The notes beneath the pieces are model-generated. The model was given only the letters and a program-made list of their open reading frames with translations. It made no database searches and had not been told where the DNA came from. The position numbers and the translations under genes are program-made. A stretch of 64,000 bases of DNA from Liquidambar formosana (Eukaryota > Streptophyta > Magnoliopsida > Saxifragales > Altingiaceae): assembly GCA_039720395.1 (NCBI GenBank), contig CM077833.1:13205133-13269132 (forward strand), given 5' to 3'. Below, piece after piece: positions 47,714-60,980 of this stretch (positions are counted from its first letter, which is position 1; each line of letters begins with the position of its first letter).

Positions 47714-48599
47714 TTACTTTAGGACTTCGCCTTCTTCATCATAAATTTCAGGTCTCTGCCCTTTTTCTAATGCTTCCAATGAATTTTCATTCTCAAGATA
47801 GGATAGTTTGAAATGACAACCTCCCCTAGTCAAGTGATCGACCTCTTCAGAGTTTGCCCATAGGTCATTTACTTCATTGTCGTAGAACTCCCCCATGATG
47901 TCTCCCCATTCAAGCATATCTATTTCTTGCACTAAAAGTTTCTCAATCGGTTGTTCATTTTTCAATGGCTTTCCCCACCTGGTTATGCGAACTAGAGGTT
48001 CTTCAATTGGTTACTCATTTTCCCATGGATTTCCCAATCCAATTATGCGGACGGGAATAGTTATTAGAGGTGGTGCAGTATAGAGAACATAAAAATTATA
48101 CTTCCCAGAAGGTTCCCCCAATAGATCCACTTCAGGATCTCCAGCATCATATCTTTCTTTCAGTTGTTATTGAAATAACTTTCCAGGCTTACTCGATTTC
48201 TTTGGCATTTTCTTCTCAATAACCTCTTCTATCCCTATAGGCTTTTCCTTGAGATTCCTCCACTCTATCATATCGATCTCTTGCATGTTTTCCTCATATA
48301 GGGTGGGAATCAATGTAGGCACTTTGCATGGACTTGGCTATGAAACTATCAGAACCCCCTCGTCAATCAAGTCTTGAACCACTTTCTTTAACAAAGTGCA
48401 ATCCTCGGTATTATAGCCAAATTTTCTATGGTATAGGCAAAATGATGGGTCAAAGACAAGTGAAGGCTTAGGCGGAAGGGGAGTGATGAGGCCTCTTTTC
48501 TTGCAATGGTAAAATACTTAGGTGAGACTCGTAGGCAAAGTTGTGTAATGACGGATGGGTCAAGGTGGATGAGGTGAATTATCTTCTATTGCATTGACA

Positions 48600-50223
48600 T
48601 TAGAAGTGGAGGATTGATTACGTGATGGCAAGGGATTTTGAGTGACATTAGGACGGTTAGGAGGGGTAGGTGGACCTATAATTTTCTTGTCAATGAGGTC
48701 TTGTAACTCATGTCTGAGGTGGGCGCAATGGTAAGTTCAATGGCCTTTGGCTTAGTGGAAATTACAATACTCACTTTCGTTGTACCACCTAAGTAATGGA
48801 TATTGGGGAGGCATTGGGTCTAGAGATTTGAGGATGCCCCTTGTTTTTAATCTTTCATAAACCTTGTCCAATGGTGCATACAAGTCGGAGAATTGACGAG
48901 GATTAGAATTATTGCCAATATTCCATAGCTGTTGTGAAGTAATTGCATTCACTTCAGTGGGTGCTTTTCCATTGTTCACCACTTGACAAAACCTTGAGGG
49001 ATCTTCAACTTTGATAGTGTCATCGGTTATTGCATCTTCAACCTATGTCCCAGAACTAACTAAAGCCTTGAAAATAGGAAAGTGATGGGCAAACAAGTTC
49101 TTGTGATATATAGGCAATAGATTCTTGACCACTAGTCATATTTGTTCTTCTTCATTAGGCTTATCAGACATTTTAGAAGCTTTTTTCCTCCATCTAGTGA
49201 TGTAAGAAGAGAAAGATTCATTTGCTGCCTGTTTGGTAGTCTCTAAGTATCTCTTTGTCACATCAACTTCCGTGTTGTACTTGTAATGATCGACGAACTC
49301 TCTACACACGTCTTCCCATGTTCTAGTTCTTGATTCATCTAAGCTTAAAAACCAATGCAAGGAAGAAATACTAAGCGATTCACGGAACAGTTGAGCCATT
49401 AACTCCTCAAAAGCACCACGAAGTTGCATTACTCGAACATACATTTTCAGGTAGATCTTAGGGCAACTAGTTCCATCAAATTTCTGAACTCAGGCATCTT
49501 AAACGAAGTTGGTAATCTCGCTTGAGGGAAAAAAGAAAGAGTATAGATATCCACAAAGTCGTCGGCATAGCGAATACCCTTCAAGGTCTTCTCCATAACC
49601 ACAATCCTTACAGCCATTAGCTTTTGGTTATTGGTCACAATCGAGGTTTCAATAGTGGGAGCAAAGGTGGATGATTGGGTGTAAATGGAGAATTAGATGT
49701 TTTGTGGTGGAGGTTGAGTGTAAATTGGTGATTGATTTTGGAATAGAGGTTGAGTATATGGGGGTGGTGGATTTTAAGGTGATGGTTGGGTATGTAGTGG
49801 TGGAGTTTGGGTTTGGCCTCCAGTTTGGGCCGATGGATTGGATTGATCTTGGATAATGGGGACTTAGGTGTCGGGCAAAGGTTGATCTGTAGGGATATTG
49901 TGGATAAGAACAGGGGTTCGGTTACTAATTTCTTGTGCCATTCTCATTGCAGTCTCAGATTTTGCTGATACCTCCTCTAACCTTCCTAGTATGTCATTTA
50001 GTAACCTTTCAATCCTCCGTGAATCCACAGAATTCCCAAAAGCAGATGTTCCCTCGAGCATAGTTAAATTACCCAATGCAAAAGTCTCATCCATAGTAAG
50101 GTCTTGTTCGGTACTATCTCTGATCAAACGGCCTGAAGAGTCATGGGTCCAAGCCAGCACTCTATTACAATAAATAACCCATACTTTAGTTACAAAATGA
50201 CACAAAGTGCCTTTAGTCTCCAT
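48600..50223 (-). pseudogene. gag region
   Basis: Three minus-strand blocks: N-terminus 49864-50223 (coiled-coil-like RRIERLLNDILGRLEEVSAK); capsid-like 49136-49638 (ALHWFLSL-type region with RTWEDVCREFVDHYKYNTEV and ESFSSYITRWRKKASKMS); and 48752-48982 with the linker FSDLYAPLDKVYERLKTRGI and the start of a CCHC-like knuckle (EYCNFH). Frameshifts separate the blocks. Confidence 0.8.
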
Positions 50224-50939
50224 AATTGATTTAAATGGGCGGGTAATGGTCCAATAACATTCTTTTAGTTGGGCCTCTCATCCTTAAGAGCCCAATAGGC
50301 TTTAGGTGAGAAGTCATACTAAAGGGATGTAGGTCAATTGATTTTAGAGCCATATTACCCATTAGAATTAACAACCCACATAGCATTCATTCATATCTCC
50401 AATCATATTCAAAAGCAAGAATTCAGATCACTATATTAAAGGCTTTGTCTTCTTTTTCCCAAGAATCTTACCATGAATTGCATCGCCATTCATTCTATTC
50501 ACATTCATTCCACAATGCATATTCATGCCATACATACATTCATTCCATGCATACATTCTCTCCATACATGTATTCATTCCATAAGCATGGTGACTTTAAG
50601 ATAGGCGAGTCCATGTGTCCTAAAAAGTCCACTATATGTACTAAAAGGGTAGGATAGTGTCCCCTACTTGCTTGAATCAACTATATACCTATCACGTGTG
50701 GCATAGAGGACGCCGCGTGAGTCAACTGGTACATGTTGATCCATTTAATATACCCAAGGGTACATAGGAAGAGGAGTTGATGGCTTTGCAAACATGACAC
50801 CTGAGAAAGAAGGGAATTGGGGCCAAGGCTAGGCCAATCAAGAAGGCAAGGAAGCACACATTCAAACATATGCAAGTAATTGATTTTAATTTAAGTAATT
50901 AAATTAGCCCATATAAATTACTTGAGTCTAGTCCACTAG

Positions 50940-50957
50940 TCCCCAGCAACGTCGCCA
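50940..50957 (-). other. Primer binding site of the Tat-like element
   Basis: On the minus strand TGGCGACGTTGCTGGGGA lies five bases (GAGTC) downstream of the 5' LTR end. TGGCGAC...CTGGGGA is the form seen in Tat/Ogre elements, which I recall as priming from tRNA-Arg; the exact tRNA cannot be verified here. Confidence 0.65.
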
Positions 50958-50962
50958 GACTC

Positions 50963-53532
50963 TGAACCATGGGTTTTGATCGGACCTTTCTTTAAAAAAA
51001 ATATATAGAGATTTAAATAAATAAAAATCTATTTTTAAAGGTTCACAAAAGAACAAAACAAACAAGGAGTCGCCACCACGTTTTTTTAAGGAAAAAAGGA
51101 AAACCATAAAAATAATTTTTAAAAGAAACCTTTGAAAACCAAACATATGACTCCGATCAAGGAAAAGCAGGTCTTAACAAAACAAGAGAAGATTCGGAGA
51201 CTAAGTTACGATGTGGGAAGGTTCTAAGAAACATCCTATAGGCACCCACATCGCCCCAAAATAGGTCTCTGAATTTATATGGGCTATTTCAATTACTTCC
51301 TAATTAGTCACCATGCATATGTAAAGAATCATCCATAACCATCCATTTATCCATAAACATCCAAAAAGCATTCATAAACATCCATAAAGCATCATAAACA
51401 TTCATGAACAAATATGAGAGATATGGAAAGCAGTAGAGAGGGACAAAGAATAATAGAATAAAAAGAAAAAGAAAACCTAGGATACTTTGTATCCTAGGGC
51501 GGACTTGAACATCAAATGAGTGCCTACGTGCCTCATATGCAAAGACGTAAGAATCAAAGTCCACGTAGTTCAATAGAGAAGGGGTCATTCCTTCCACAAT
51601 GAACTACCATATATCCTAAGTTTCCATTTAATAAGAAGTTTATAAAATGGGAACTTAGAAAGAACAGAGAGTTTTTAAAAGAATGGAAACTCAAGACTTA
51701 TCATGATTCAATGCAAAAAGAATAACCCAAAAGAGAGAAGGGAACAATTCATACAAAACTCACCATGAACCAACTTACCATGTGCCAAACATCTCACCAA
51801 TTAATCACCCCATGTATGCTATAGGGCAATTGTCATGCTCAAACCAATCATATTCATGCTCAAATCATCATTAGAAGACCTAAATCAAATTTGGATAGAA
51901 TACTAAACATGCATATAATGACCCAATACTCATGCAAAGAATAAAAAGAAAAAGAAAAAGAAAACCCTAATATGCTCCTATATGCCCTAAACACCCTAAC
52001 ATGCATAAAACTATTAAAAACATGCCAAATATGAATTATTATGATGAAAATATCATATAACAATTCAAAACATGAAAAGAAAATCTAATATAATACATTA
52101 GATAAGTATTTTATATATGTAAGAATGTGAAATAATCATCCTTACAACGAGCTTTCTTAAGTAAAACTATCCTGAGATAATTTCACGTAAAAATCACTCT
52201 ACATAAATGATTTTTTTCACATATCCTATGTAAAATGTATACCTAAGAATGCAAAGAAACTCATAGCGCACTTAAACACACTCTAGAAAGCACCTATGCA
52301 CAACTTCACCCTCTAAGGACAATAATTATCCTCTAAAAGAATAATCTTCCATATACCTATGAAGATGAAGCTTACACAGCAAGTGTCCTATACAAAAGAT
52401 ATTTAAAATCATGCATATAGTTGAAGCATGAAGAGAAAATGGCTTAAACACATCAACTAATTTTCTGGGTAAACATGCCCAGATTCTAGAAAGAGAAACT
52501 ATCCTACTAACAAACAATTCACAATCCTACTCCACTAGGATGCTTTTCACATTATTCAAATCATATACACTCTAAAATATAGAGGATATATGATTCTTAA
52601 TCCAATACTAAGCCATAACTATGCAAAAAATGGCATAAAAGAAGAAAGAATCATATAGGGATATAAGGAAACTTACAACAAAGCAAAGGTCTTCACTGCA
52701 TTCTTCCTTCTCTTCGGACTTTATTACCTTCTAGTTCTTCTTTAAAATTACAATAAAATGCCCTCTCCATGCAAGTGACACCGATACCAAAAATAAAATT
52801 CACTTGGTTGGTTAGAATCAAGTATGTAAACCTAAAGACTATGGAGGATTGGACATTAAGCAAATGAATAAACTTAATGGGTCAACCGGTCACCTGAGGC
52901 TTGGCTTAGGTTTCACCCGATTTTGACTTATTTTGGGTTTCTAACTTAAAACGGCCATATCTTCTTCAAATTAACTCAGATTTGAGTGATTCAAAAACCA
53001 AAATCTTAAGGATTCAATGTAGAATAAGTCTAGGATATTCTTGAACCAAAAATCTCTGACCACGGTCAAGTGGCTAGATTTTCATAAGGCAGTTAACCGA
53101 AAAAGGGTCAATTGGCCCTAAGATAATATGGTGAATCAATCCAAAACCTATTAATTAATTAAATTAGCACTTCAATTAGGCTCATTTCATCATTTTTAAG
53201 ATCAATGGAACAATCCAGAATAAGTTTCAGAGTCAATTGGAAAACATACGAAGTAAAAGACGAAATTATCCTTCAAGTTGCATAAGTTCTAATTACCTAT
53301 CCAAACCTATCTGGAATTGAACCAAATTTGACACACATATCCTAGATGATCATAAAAACTAAATGCAAGTGATGGGACTCAACAATGAGACAAAAATATG
53401 CATGCAATTATAAACTATTCTCATAAGCTTAAAGGGGCAAAAATGTCCTTTAAGACTTAGAGACTTCTAAATGCTTCAAGAACTCATGAAATGAGTTCAT
53501 GACCTCCTAGGGATGAAAATGGGGTGTCTACA
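50963..53532 (-). repeat. 5' LTR of the Tat-like element, promoter region lost
   Basis: 2570 bp, bounded TGAACCATGGG (left) and GGGTGTCTACA (right), homologous to the other LTR. At about 52770-52880 some 100 bp of unrelated sequence replaces a longer stretch that in the other LTR contains the TATAAATA box and most of the ACCGGT inverted repeat. This LTR therefore seems unable to start transcription in the usual way. Confidence 0.85.
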
Positions 53533-54924
53533 CCGACGATCACTTCTAGAGAAAGGGCGAAATTTATGGGCAAATGGCACCCATAGGTCTTTCCATAGAT
53601 TGATAGAACTCCCATCTTCAATCACAAAATAGGCCCCTTTGAGAGGCAAGTCTTTGCATTTCACAATACCTTTCCATAGCCAAGAATAATTGTAAAAATA
53701 GGAGGAATCAAGAAAAGATTTGCTTTTGCAATACTTAGTAAGAAGAAACTGAACCCAAGGCTTCGCACAATTAGTAAAAAGAAACCACCCAAGGTTACTG
53801 ATAAGAGCTTTGTTCATATCTTCAATATGACAAAAACCCAAGCCCCCTTCCCTTTTAGGGACGCATATAGAATCCCATGCTTTGAAGAATAGGCCCTTCC
53901 TCGACTCGCCTTTAAAACTCCACCAAATATTTCTAAACTTGGAATTAAGAGCCTTGCAAGTAATAACAGGAATGCAAAAAATAGACATAGTGTATATGGG
54001 AATAGCGGAGACGACAAACCAAATGAGGGTAGCTCTACTAGCAAAAGAGAGAGAATGGGCCTTCCAACCGCTAATTCGATTATTGACTCGCTCCATAATA
54101 AAGTTGAAGGTAAGAGATTTCACTTTACCAGTAAAGAGAGGCAAACCCAAATGGATAGTCTTAACATTAACTTTTCTCAAGTTTAAAATAGAGCAAATGG
54201 AACCAATAGTAGTACCACTAAAATTTATGCTAAATTGGATATGAGATTTATCACAGTTTATAGATTTCTAGACCACTCACTATACAATTCCACACATTAA
54301 AGAGCAGTTTCAGCTTTAGAGCAGGAAGCTCTATAAAAAAGGTCGTCTACAAAAAGGAGATGAGAAATAGCAGCCTCCCTCGACAAATCTTGATGCTATG
54401 AATATTAAATCTACTCTCTGCATGAAGAAGAATTCTAGAAAGCACTTCAAAGCATAAGATAAACAAGAAATGGGAGAAAGGGTCTCCTTGACACAAACCT
54501 CGATTAGGCTTGAACATACCCAAAGGCCCACCATTGACCAAGACAGAGAAAGATGTAGTAGATATGCATTTGGTAATCCATTTGCTCCAAGTTGTTATAA
54601 AGCCAAAGCACTTCATAACTTCAAGTAAAAAGGCCATTCAATTCTGTCATAAGCCTGTTCTATATAAATTTTGAGGGCCATCAACCTTCCTTTGCTCTTC
54701 TTGGTTTTCATAGAGTGCATAATTTCTTGGAGTAGCACAAAGTTATCAAAGATGTTTCTCCCTAGAACAAAAGCAGCCTGTATAGGGGAGATGAGCTTTT
54801 AGAGAAGTGTTTGTAGCCGATTAGCAATAATTTTATAGATGGCATTTTATAGATTGATAGGCCTAAAGTGCTTGACTAAGGAGGGAGACTCATTTTTGGG
54901 GATAAGGGCAATGTTAGTGTGATT
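53533..54924 (-). pseudogene. LINE piece B: reverse transcriptase
   Basis: Minus-strand frames read NRGLCQGDPFSHFLFILCFE (54347-54637), then the long frame 53497-54180: VNNRISGWKAHSLSFASRAT, VPKREGGLGFCHIEDMNKAL and SSINLWKDLWVPF. These are the RT palm and thumb blocks of plant L1-type LINEs. About 150 bp between the frames, which should hold the YADD box, is degenerate. Codons near 54640-54924 continue toward IALIPKNE. It is flanked by LTRs on both sides. Confidence 0.85.
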
Positions 54925-56795
54925 GAACTTGTTGCTACCCCAAAAAAATATAAGGGAAAAGGGATTTTCTCTCGAGTTTGGGACGACCCCGGGTGGTCCA
55001 TTCTATGTTGGGTGTGTGTTGAGTTCATTTTAAGGGCGCCTTGACCGGCCTAGGCATGCAAGCATATCTAGAATAATCAAGGCTATGGAGTCGCCACCAA
55101 TGAGGGGGTTTGAGGACGTGACTGGGCATCCTATAGTTAATCAGAAAGTAAGGTCATTTGAGGTCCCAAAATAAGTCCATTTAAGGGCTTATCATCAATA
55201 GGCCCATTTGAAGGTCTACTGGAAAAATTGAATGACTCTTAGTGGTCTGTGAGACTAAAGATTGAGGGTAAGGAGGTTTGGTTACGAGTGGGGAAGGTGT
55301 GAGGCACCCCACATCGCCCGTTGGAATCCAAAGGTTCCCGATTTCAACGATGTTTCTGATTAAAATCCCATTTGATATTGTTGATTTCCTATACGAATGA
55401 TTTGACATAGAATACCCTTTTGAAGGGTGGTGAATTCTGTCGTTTTTGAAAAGAGATCTTTAAAGGCATTGGAATAAATTTTTTTGAAAGGGTTGATGTT
55501 TGAAAAAGTATGCCTTAAGGTTGTGAATGAAAATCATTTAAAAGGACCACAAATTCACCTTCCATCTCTTGGGTATCTTAGGTCAAATTGATTAACTCTA
55601 AAGTATCCCTATCTTGTAGTGGTAAAAATCAATCCTTTATGAAAGAATGAAAATGGAAATGATGTGAATCCATTTTTAAAGAATTAATATCAAGTGCGAA
55701 CCTCTTTTGGGATTTAGAGAAAGCTCGAGACTTTTTAAAGTCAAAGAATGGGTAAAGAAAAGGATGCTTTTTGAAAGCTATTGAAATGAAGAGGATGTTC
55801 CCTTTTGAAGGGTAAAGATCGCCTTTTGAAGGTAGAGGTTCCTTTTGAAGGAATAAAATGTATTTGATTGAGGAAAGAACCCTTTTGAAGTGTAAAGAAA
55901 CTTTGTTTAAACAAAGTGAAAGTGAAACTTTGTGACCCTCAATCCATACCAGAAAGGGGGTCCTACATGGAATGATGGTTTTAGAAATTTGACTTGATTA
56001 AGATAAGGTTTGTGGAAAGAGGACATGCGCCTTTTTAATGAAAAGAATTATCCAAGTCATTTTTGGAATGAACTCATCAATAAAAAAATGATGCGCGTGT
56101 TAGCAGCTTGTTTAATGGCAAGAGGTTCTTTTTGAATCAAAATCTTTACTTGATAAAGATGGTAATGTTGTCAAAAATTATTGGTGGGAAGATGGTCCCA
56201 CGCAGGTATGAATCTTTCAGCAAGGATTTGAGATGTAAAGGATCACTTTCAATTTTAAAAGACTTTTTGAAAAAGTACTTGGAGCTTTTAAAGCTTAAAG
56301 ATGGTTTAGGAGGAATTTGAATCCAATTTTGGTGCGCACTTAAATTAATTGAATAAAAATGCAATTAATCAAATCTCCTAAGGATTGAGATTTTACTACG
56401 TGACATAGAGACACGTAGGAGTTCCTAGATTAGGGGTAAGGTGATTCATTGGAATCTAGAGGGTCAATTGATTAAGTTCATTTGATGGTGATAAGCTATT
56501 ATGCTATGGATGAGTTTTTAAGCATTTGATGCTGTAAACTTTTATCCATAGCATGATAGATTATCTCAAGTCTTTAGTTGAACCTTATTCACATGGGAAT
56601 AGAATCGAAATATCAACATTAGCATGAAATTTCAAGATGAACATATCAAGATGTCAAAAGATATATAAACATAATCAACCTTGGCAAGGTTTGGAATTTA
56701 TGAATGCGATGTTTATTGCTTTGAAAAGCACAAGTATATGTACATAAAGTGAAAGGGTCAAGTGACCACAAAATGGAAAGTGCTCAAACATTGGG

Positions 56796-56960
56796 GCAAA
56801 GAGTTGCAACAACCACAACTCAGAGGGTAGCGAAAAGCCATAGCCTCTAAATAAAGCGATAAATAAAGCAATAAATAAAGCTGGAAATTTACAAGCAAAG
56901 GGGCAAGGGGTCACAACGACCACAACCCGGAGGATAGCCATAGCCTCTAAATAAAGAAAA
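56796..56960. repeat. Short tandem duplication in the solo LTR
   Basis: The phrase CCATAGCCTCTAAATAAAG occurs twice (about 56838 and 56938), with similar flanks (GGGGCAAAGAGTTGCAACAACC versus a GGGGCAAGGGGTCACAACG variant). Confidence 0.6.
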
Positions 56961-58735
56961 TGAAAAATGAGAATAATCATTTTGAATGAATTTGTCCAAG
57001 TCCTTGTATTTGTCCATTTATCCAAGCATGGGGATATTCAATTAAGTCCGATAAGCTCCGTAGCAAAGGGGATTATTTTGTGTTCAAGTTGATTATGATT
57101 ACCAACAAGGAAACAAGAAGAGGTTAGTATAAACAATATGCATGCATGCATAAAACTAACCTTGCCAAATTTGATTTTGTTTAAACATCATCTCAACCTT
57201 TTGATATGCTTAAATTTCCATTTCACACATCATAAATGCAAACTCACATGCAATCAAAGGAAATGAAAAATGGGTGCTAGCAATCTATTGGAATGGTTTG
57301 CATGCAAAGGGTGGTTTAAGGTCTCCCAACCTTTTACCCACCATACAGGACTTTGATCCCTCCACGACACGTATTAGGAGGCCCATGTACGTACTCGGGC
57401 AAAGGCAAGAAGGGTGACAATCACATATTGAGGTTGCAATTAATAATGAGCTTAATAGGAAATTAAACTAAAAGATTAAGGATGAAATTTCAAAGGGAAG
57501 CTCACCTAGTGTAGGTGATTTCACCTTAGTTTTGACCAAGTTTAGGCTTGAGTGCTCCTTTCCTAGGCTTGAAAATCTCCCCTTTGAGGTGCTCCCTTGA
57601 AGGTTCCAAGTATGCTTTGGAAGGTGGTGGAGTGGTGGTGGAAGTGGTGGAGTGAATTAGGGTAGGAAGTGTGGTAACAGTGGAGTTACCAGTCAGTAGA
57701 CGTGAAATTGCCCCTCAGCAGATACGAAATTGACAGTCTTTCTGTAGTAAAACTGCAGCAGAATTTGTGTCTCTTTATGCTATCCCAAATGCAATTTGGG
57801 TGGTTCAACCCTTGGATTTTCCTTTAAGAACAGCCCCTAAATTTGTGTGAAAGGGTTTTTGAGAGGATGTGTGGCAGTTTTCTTTTTGTGGTGGATGGAA
57901 TTGGATTGGATTTGGGTTGAATGGATTGGTGTTTTGGATGGTTTTCTTTGGATGGAATGGTTAGTATATGGGTTGGGAATTCTTGGTGTAAAAATGAGAT
58001 GGATTAGGAACTTCTAATTGTGTGGGTGAAAGATGGAATTGGGTTAGGGATTGGGATTCTCAAGGATTGGCTTGGCTAAGATCCCTTTAATGAATAAAAT
58101 GTGGGCTATTTATAGGAAAACATGGACTTTTAGGGGTGAAATGGTCATTTGGAAGGGCATTTTGGTCACATGGGACATGGAGGGCATTTGAGTTTTGTTT
58201 GGTGAAGGAATTACCTTATTTGATGAGGGTAAGATGGTCAAAAAGTGGCAAAAGGGCAAACTGCCTATCCACGCTGGCATGGCAGGCGTGGCCCACACTA
58301 GCCTGCCCAACATGGCAGGCAGTCCTATCTAGGCAGTTGGATTGCGGCCGCAAGTGGATACAAGCTGCTACAGAGTCAAAAGCAAGATCTTCCCACGCTG
58401 GTTTGGACAGTGTGAGCACACTTATCCCACATTTGTGATGATTTCTCATCATTACACATGGGAACTTGTGATCTTGGGCAATGTGCACTTCTAGAAGGTG
58501 TAGGGCCGCTGAGGTGGGCCTATAGTGGTGGTCTGCCCTACTGTAGGGCCGTACGATCTGCGATCGTGTTCTGTCGATGATTGGGTGAAATCCAACCGTT
58601 GATCTTGAATGGGAATTGAAACTTTGGATCCCTAAACTTGGTTTGGGACCAAAGAGTGGAGTGTGCACCTTTTAGGATGGGATTAAATGGCCCAGATGCG
58701 AGCATGATGCTCGTAAGGCTATGTAATTAGGGGTT

Positions 58736-60980
58736 TATTGATCGTGAGCTGAACGAGGCCCGATCTTTGATCGATCTTGAGGGGTTGAATTAAAGATCCA
58801 ACGGTCGGTTTGACCATTGGACAAGAAATTATGAGGAATTGAACCACCTAAAGTTGTATTAGGATTCGGTTTTGGGCAATTTGGGGATCGGAGGGCTCGT
58901 GCCTTCTGATTCCCAATCAAATGGTCCTCGACCACTCTAGGGATATTGAATTAAAGATCCTACGGTTGAATTGACCGTTGGATCAAAGATTGTTAGAGAT
59001 CGAACCACCTAGTGCCGATTTAGGGGTTCGATTAGGGGTAAATTGGGGATCGAAGGGCTCGTGCCTTCTGATTCCCAATTAAATGATCCTAGACCGCTCT
59101 AGGGATGTTGAATTAAAGATCCTACGGTTGAATTCACTGTTGGATCAAAGATTGTTGGAGATCGAACCACCTAGTGCCGATTTAGGGGTTCGATTCGAGG
59201 TGAATTGGGGATCGGAGGACTCGTGCCCTCTGATTCCCAATTAAATGATACTAGACCGCTGTAGGGATATTAAATTGAAGATCTTTACGGTTGAATTGAC
59301 AATTGGATCAAAGATTGTTGGAGATCGAACCACCTAGTGCCGATTTAGGGGTTTAATTTGGGGTGAATTGGGGATCGGAGCGCTCGTGCCCTCTGATTCC
59401 CAATTAAATGATCCTAGACCACTCTAGGGATGTTGAATTGAAGATCCTAGTGTTGAATTGACCGTTGGATCAAAGATTGTTGGGGATCGAACCTCCTAGT
59501 GCTGATTTAGGGATTCGATTTGGGGAAATTGGGGATCAGAGGGCTCCTGCCTTCTGATTCCCAATTAAATGATCTTAGACCGCTTTAGGGATGTTGAATT
59601 GAAGATCCTATGGTTAAATGGACCATTGGATCAAAGATTATTGGAGATCGAACCACCTAGTGCCGATTTAGGGGTTCGATTCGAGGTGAATGGGGGATCA
59701 GAGGGCTCGTGTCCTCTGATTCCCAATTAAATGATCCTAGACCGCTCTAGGGATGTTGAATTGAAGATCCTACGGTTGACTTGACTGTTGGATCAAAGAT
59801 TGTCAGGGATCGAACCTCCTAGTGCCGATTTAAGAGTTCGATTTGGGGTAAAGTGGGGATCGGAGGGCTCGTGCCTTCTGATTACCACTTAAATGATCCT
59901 AGACCGCTTTAAGGATGTTGAATTGAAGATCCTATGCTAAAATTGACTGTTGGATCAAAGATTGTTGGGGATCGAACCACCTAGTGCTGATTTAGGGGTT
60001 CGATTCGAGGTGAATTGGGGATCGAAAGGCTCGTGCCCTATGATTCCCAATTAAATGATCCTAGACCACTCTAGGGATGTTGAATTGAAGATCCTACGGT
60101 TGAATTGACCATTGGATCAAAAATTGTTGGGGATCGAATCACTTAGTGTCGATTTAGGGGTTCGATTCGGGGTGAATTGGGGATCGGAGGGCTCGTGCCT
60201 TCTGATTTCCAATTAAATGATCCTAGACCACTCTAGGGATGTTGAATTGAAGATCCTATGGTAGAATTGACCATTGGATCAAAGATTGTTGGAGATCGAA
60301 CCACCTAGTGCCGATTTAGGGGTTCGATTTGGGGTGAATTGGGGATTGGAGGGCTCGTACCCTCTGATTCCTAATTAAATTATCCTAAACCACTCTAGGG
60401 ATGTTGAATTGAAGATCTTACGATTGAATTGACCATTGGATCAAAGATTGTTGGGGATCAAACCTCCTAGTGCCGATTTTGGGGTTCGGTTTAGGGTAAA
60501 TTGGGGATCGGAAGGCTCTTGCCTTCTGATTCCAAATTAAATGATCCTAGACCACTCTTGGGATTTTGAATTGAAGATCTTACAGTTGAATTGACCGTTG
60601 GATAAAAAATTGTTGGAGATTGAACCACCTAGTGCCGATTTAGGGGTTCGATTTGGGGTGAATTTGGGATCGGAGGGCTCGTGCCCTCTGCTTCTAAATT
60701 AAATAATCCTAGACCACTCTAGGGATGTTGAATTGAAGATCCTATGGTTGAATTAACCGTTGGATCAAAGATTATTGGGGATCGAACCTCCTAGTGCCGA
60801 TTTTAGGGTTCGATTCGGGGTGAATTGGGGATCGGAGGGCTCGTGCCCTTTGATTCCCAATTAAATGATCCTAGACCGCTCTAAGGATGTTGAATTAAAG
60901 AACATACGGTTGAATTGACTGTTGGATCAAAGATTGTTGAAGATCGAACCACCTAGTGCCGATTTAGGGGCTCGATTTGG
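58736..60980. repeat. Minisatellite array, about 13 units of 162 bp
   Basis: The marker GGGATGTTGAATTGAAGATC or close variants occurs near 58939, 59101, 59262, 59425, 59587, 59749, 59910, 60071, 60233, 60397, 60558, 60720 and 60883, spaced 161-164 bp apart. Each unit also has GATCGAACCACCTAGTGCCG and GGGCTCGTGCC. Partial units lie at both ends. Units differ at scattered sites. The array lies in the U3 region of the 6.2-kb solo LTR. Confidence 0.95.

Larger units (their letters stand above)
42834..50223 (-). pseudogene. Decayed gag-pol of the Tat-like element
   Basis: Minus-strand order is gag (50223-48600), protease (47713-47222), reverse transcriptase/RNase H (46264-44800), a second RNase H-like domain (44504-44310) and integrase (about 44100-42834). 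This is the Ty3/gypsy order. The extra RNase H is characteristic of the Tat lineage. The start METKGTLCHF at 50223 is the first ATG after a leader of about 0.7 kb. The end is ...QFKKYHV with stop at 42834-42836. Multiple stops and frameshifts interrupt the frame, and the protease active-site aspartate is replaced, so the copy is inactive. Confidence 0.87.
23526..53532 (-). mobile_element. Tat/Ogre-like Ty3/gypsy LTR retrotransposon with nested insertions
   Basis: Read on the minus strand: 5' LTR 53532-50963, primer binding site 50957-50940, decayed gag-pol 50223-42834, two antisense ORFs (plus strand, 41238-42492 and 33348-40781), polypurine tract 31889-31877, 3' LTR 31876-23526. LTRs start TGTAGACACCC and end in TTCA. 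A gag-pol with a second RNase H-like domain and extra ORFs in antisense between pol and the 3' LTR fits the Tat lineage. Two nested insertions (CACTA with TRIM; copia fragment with solo LTR) enlarge it. It splits a LINE between pieces B and C. The flanking 5-mers (GGTTG left, CCGAC right) do not match, so no target duplication is preserved. The LTRs differ roughly once per 10-15 bases in the first 150 bp by eye, so this is an old insertion. Confidence 0.88.

Noticed and set aside
58136..58668. ORFs of 100 and 150 codons on both strands
   Set aside because: They overlap on opposite strands in the U3/R part of a solo LTR, have no recognisable domain and show biased composition. Probably chance frames.
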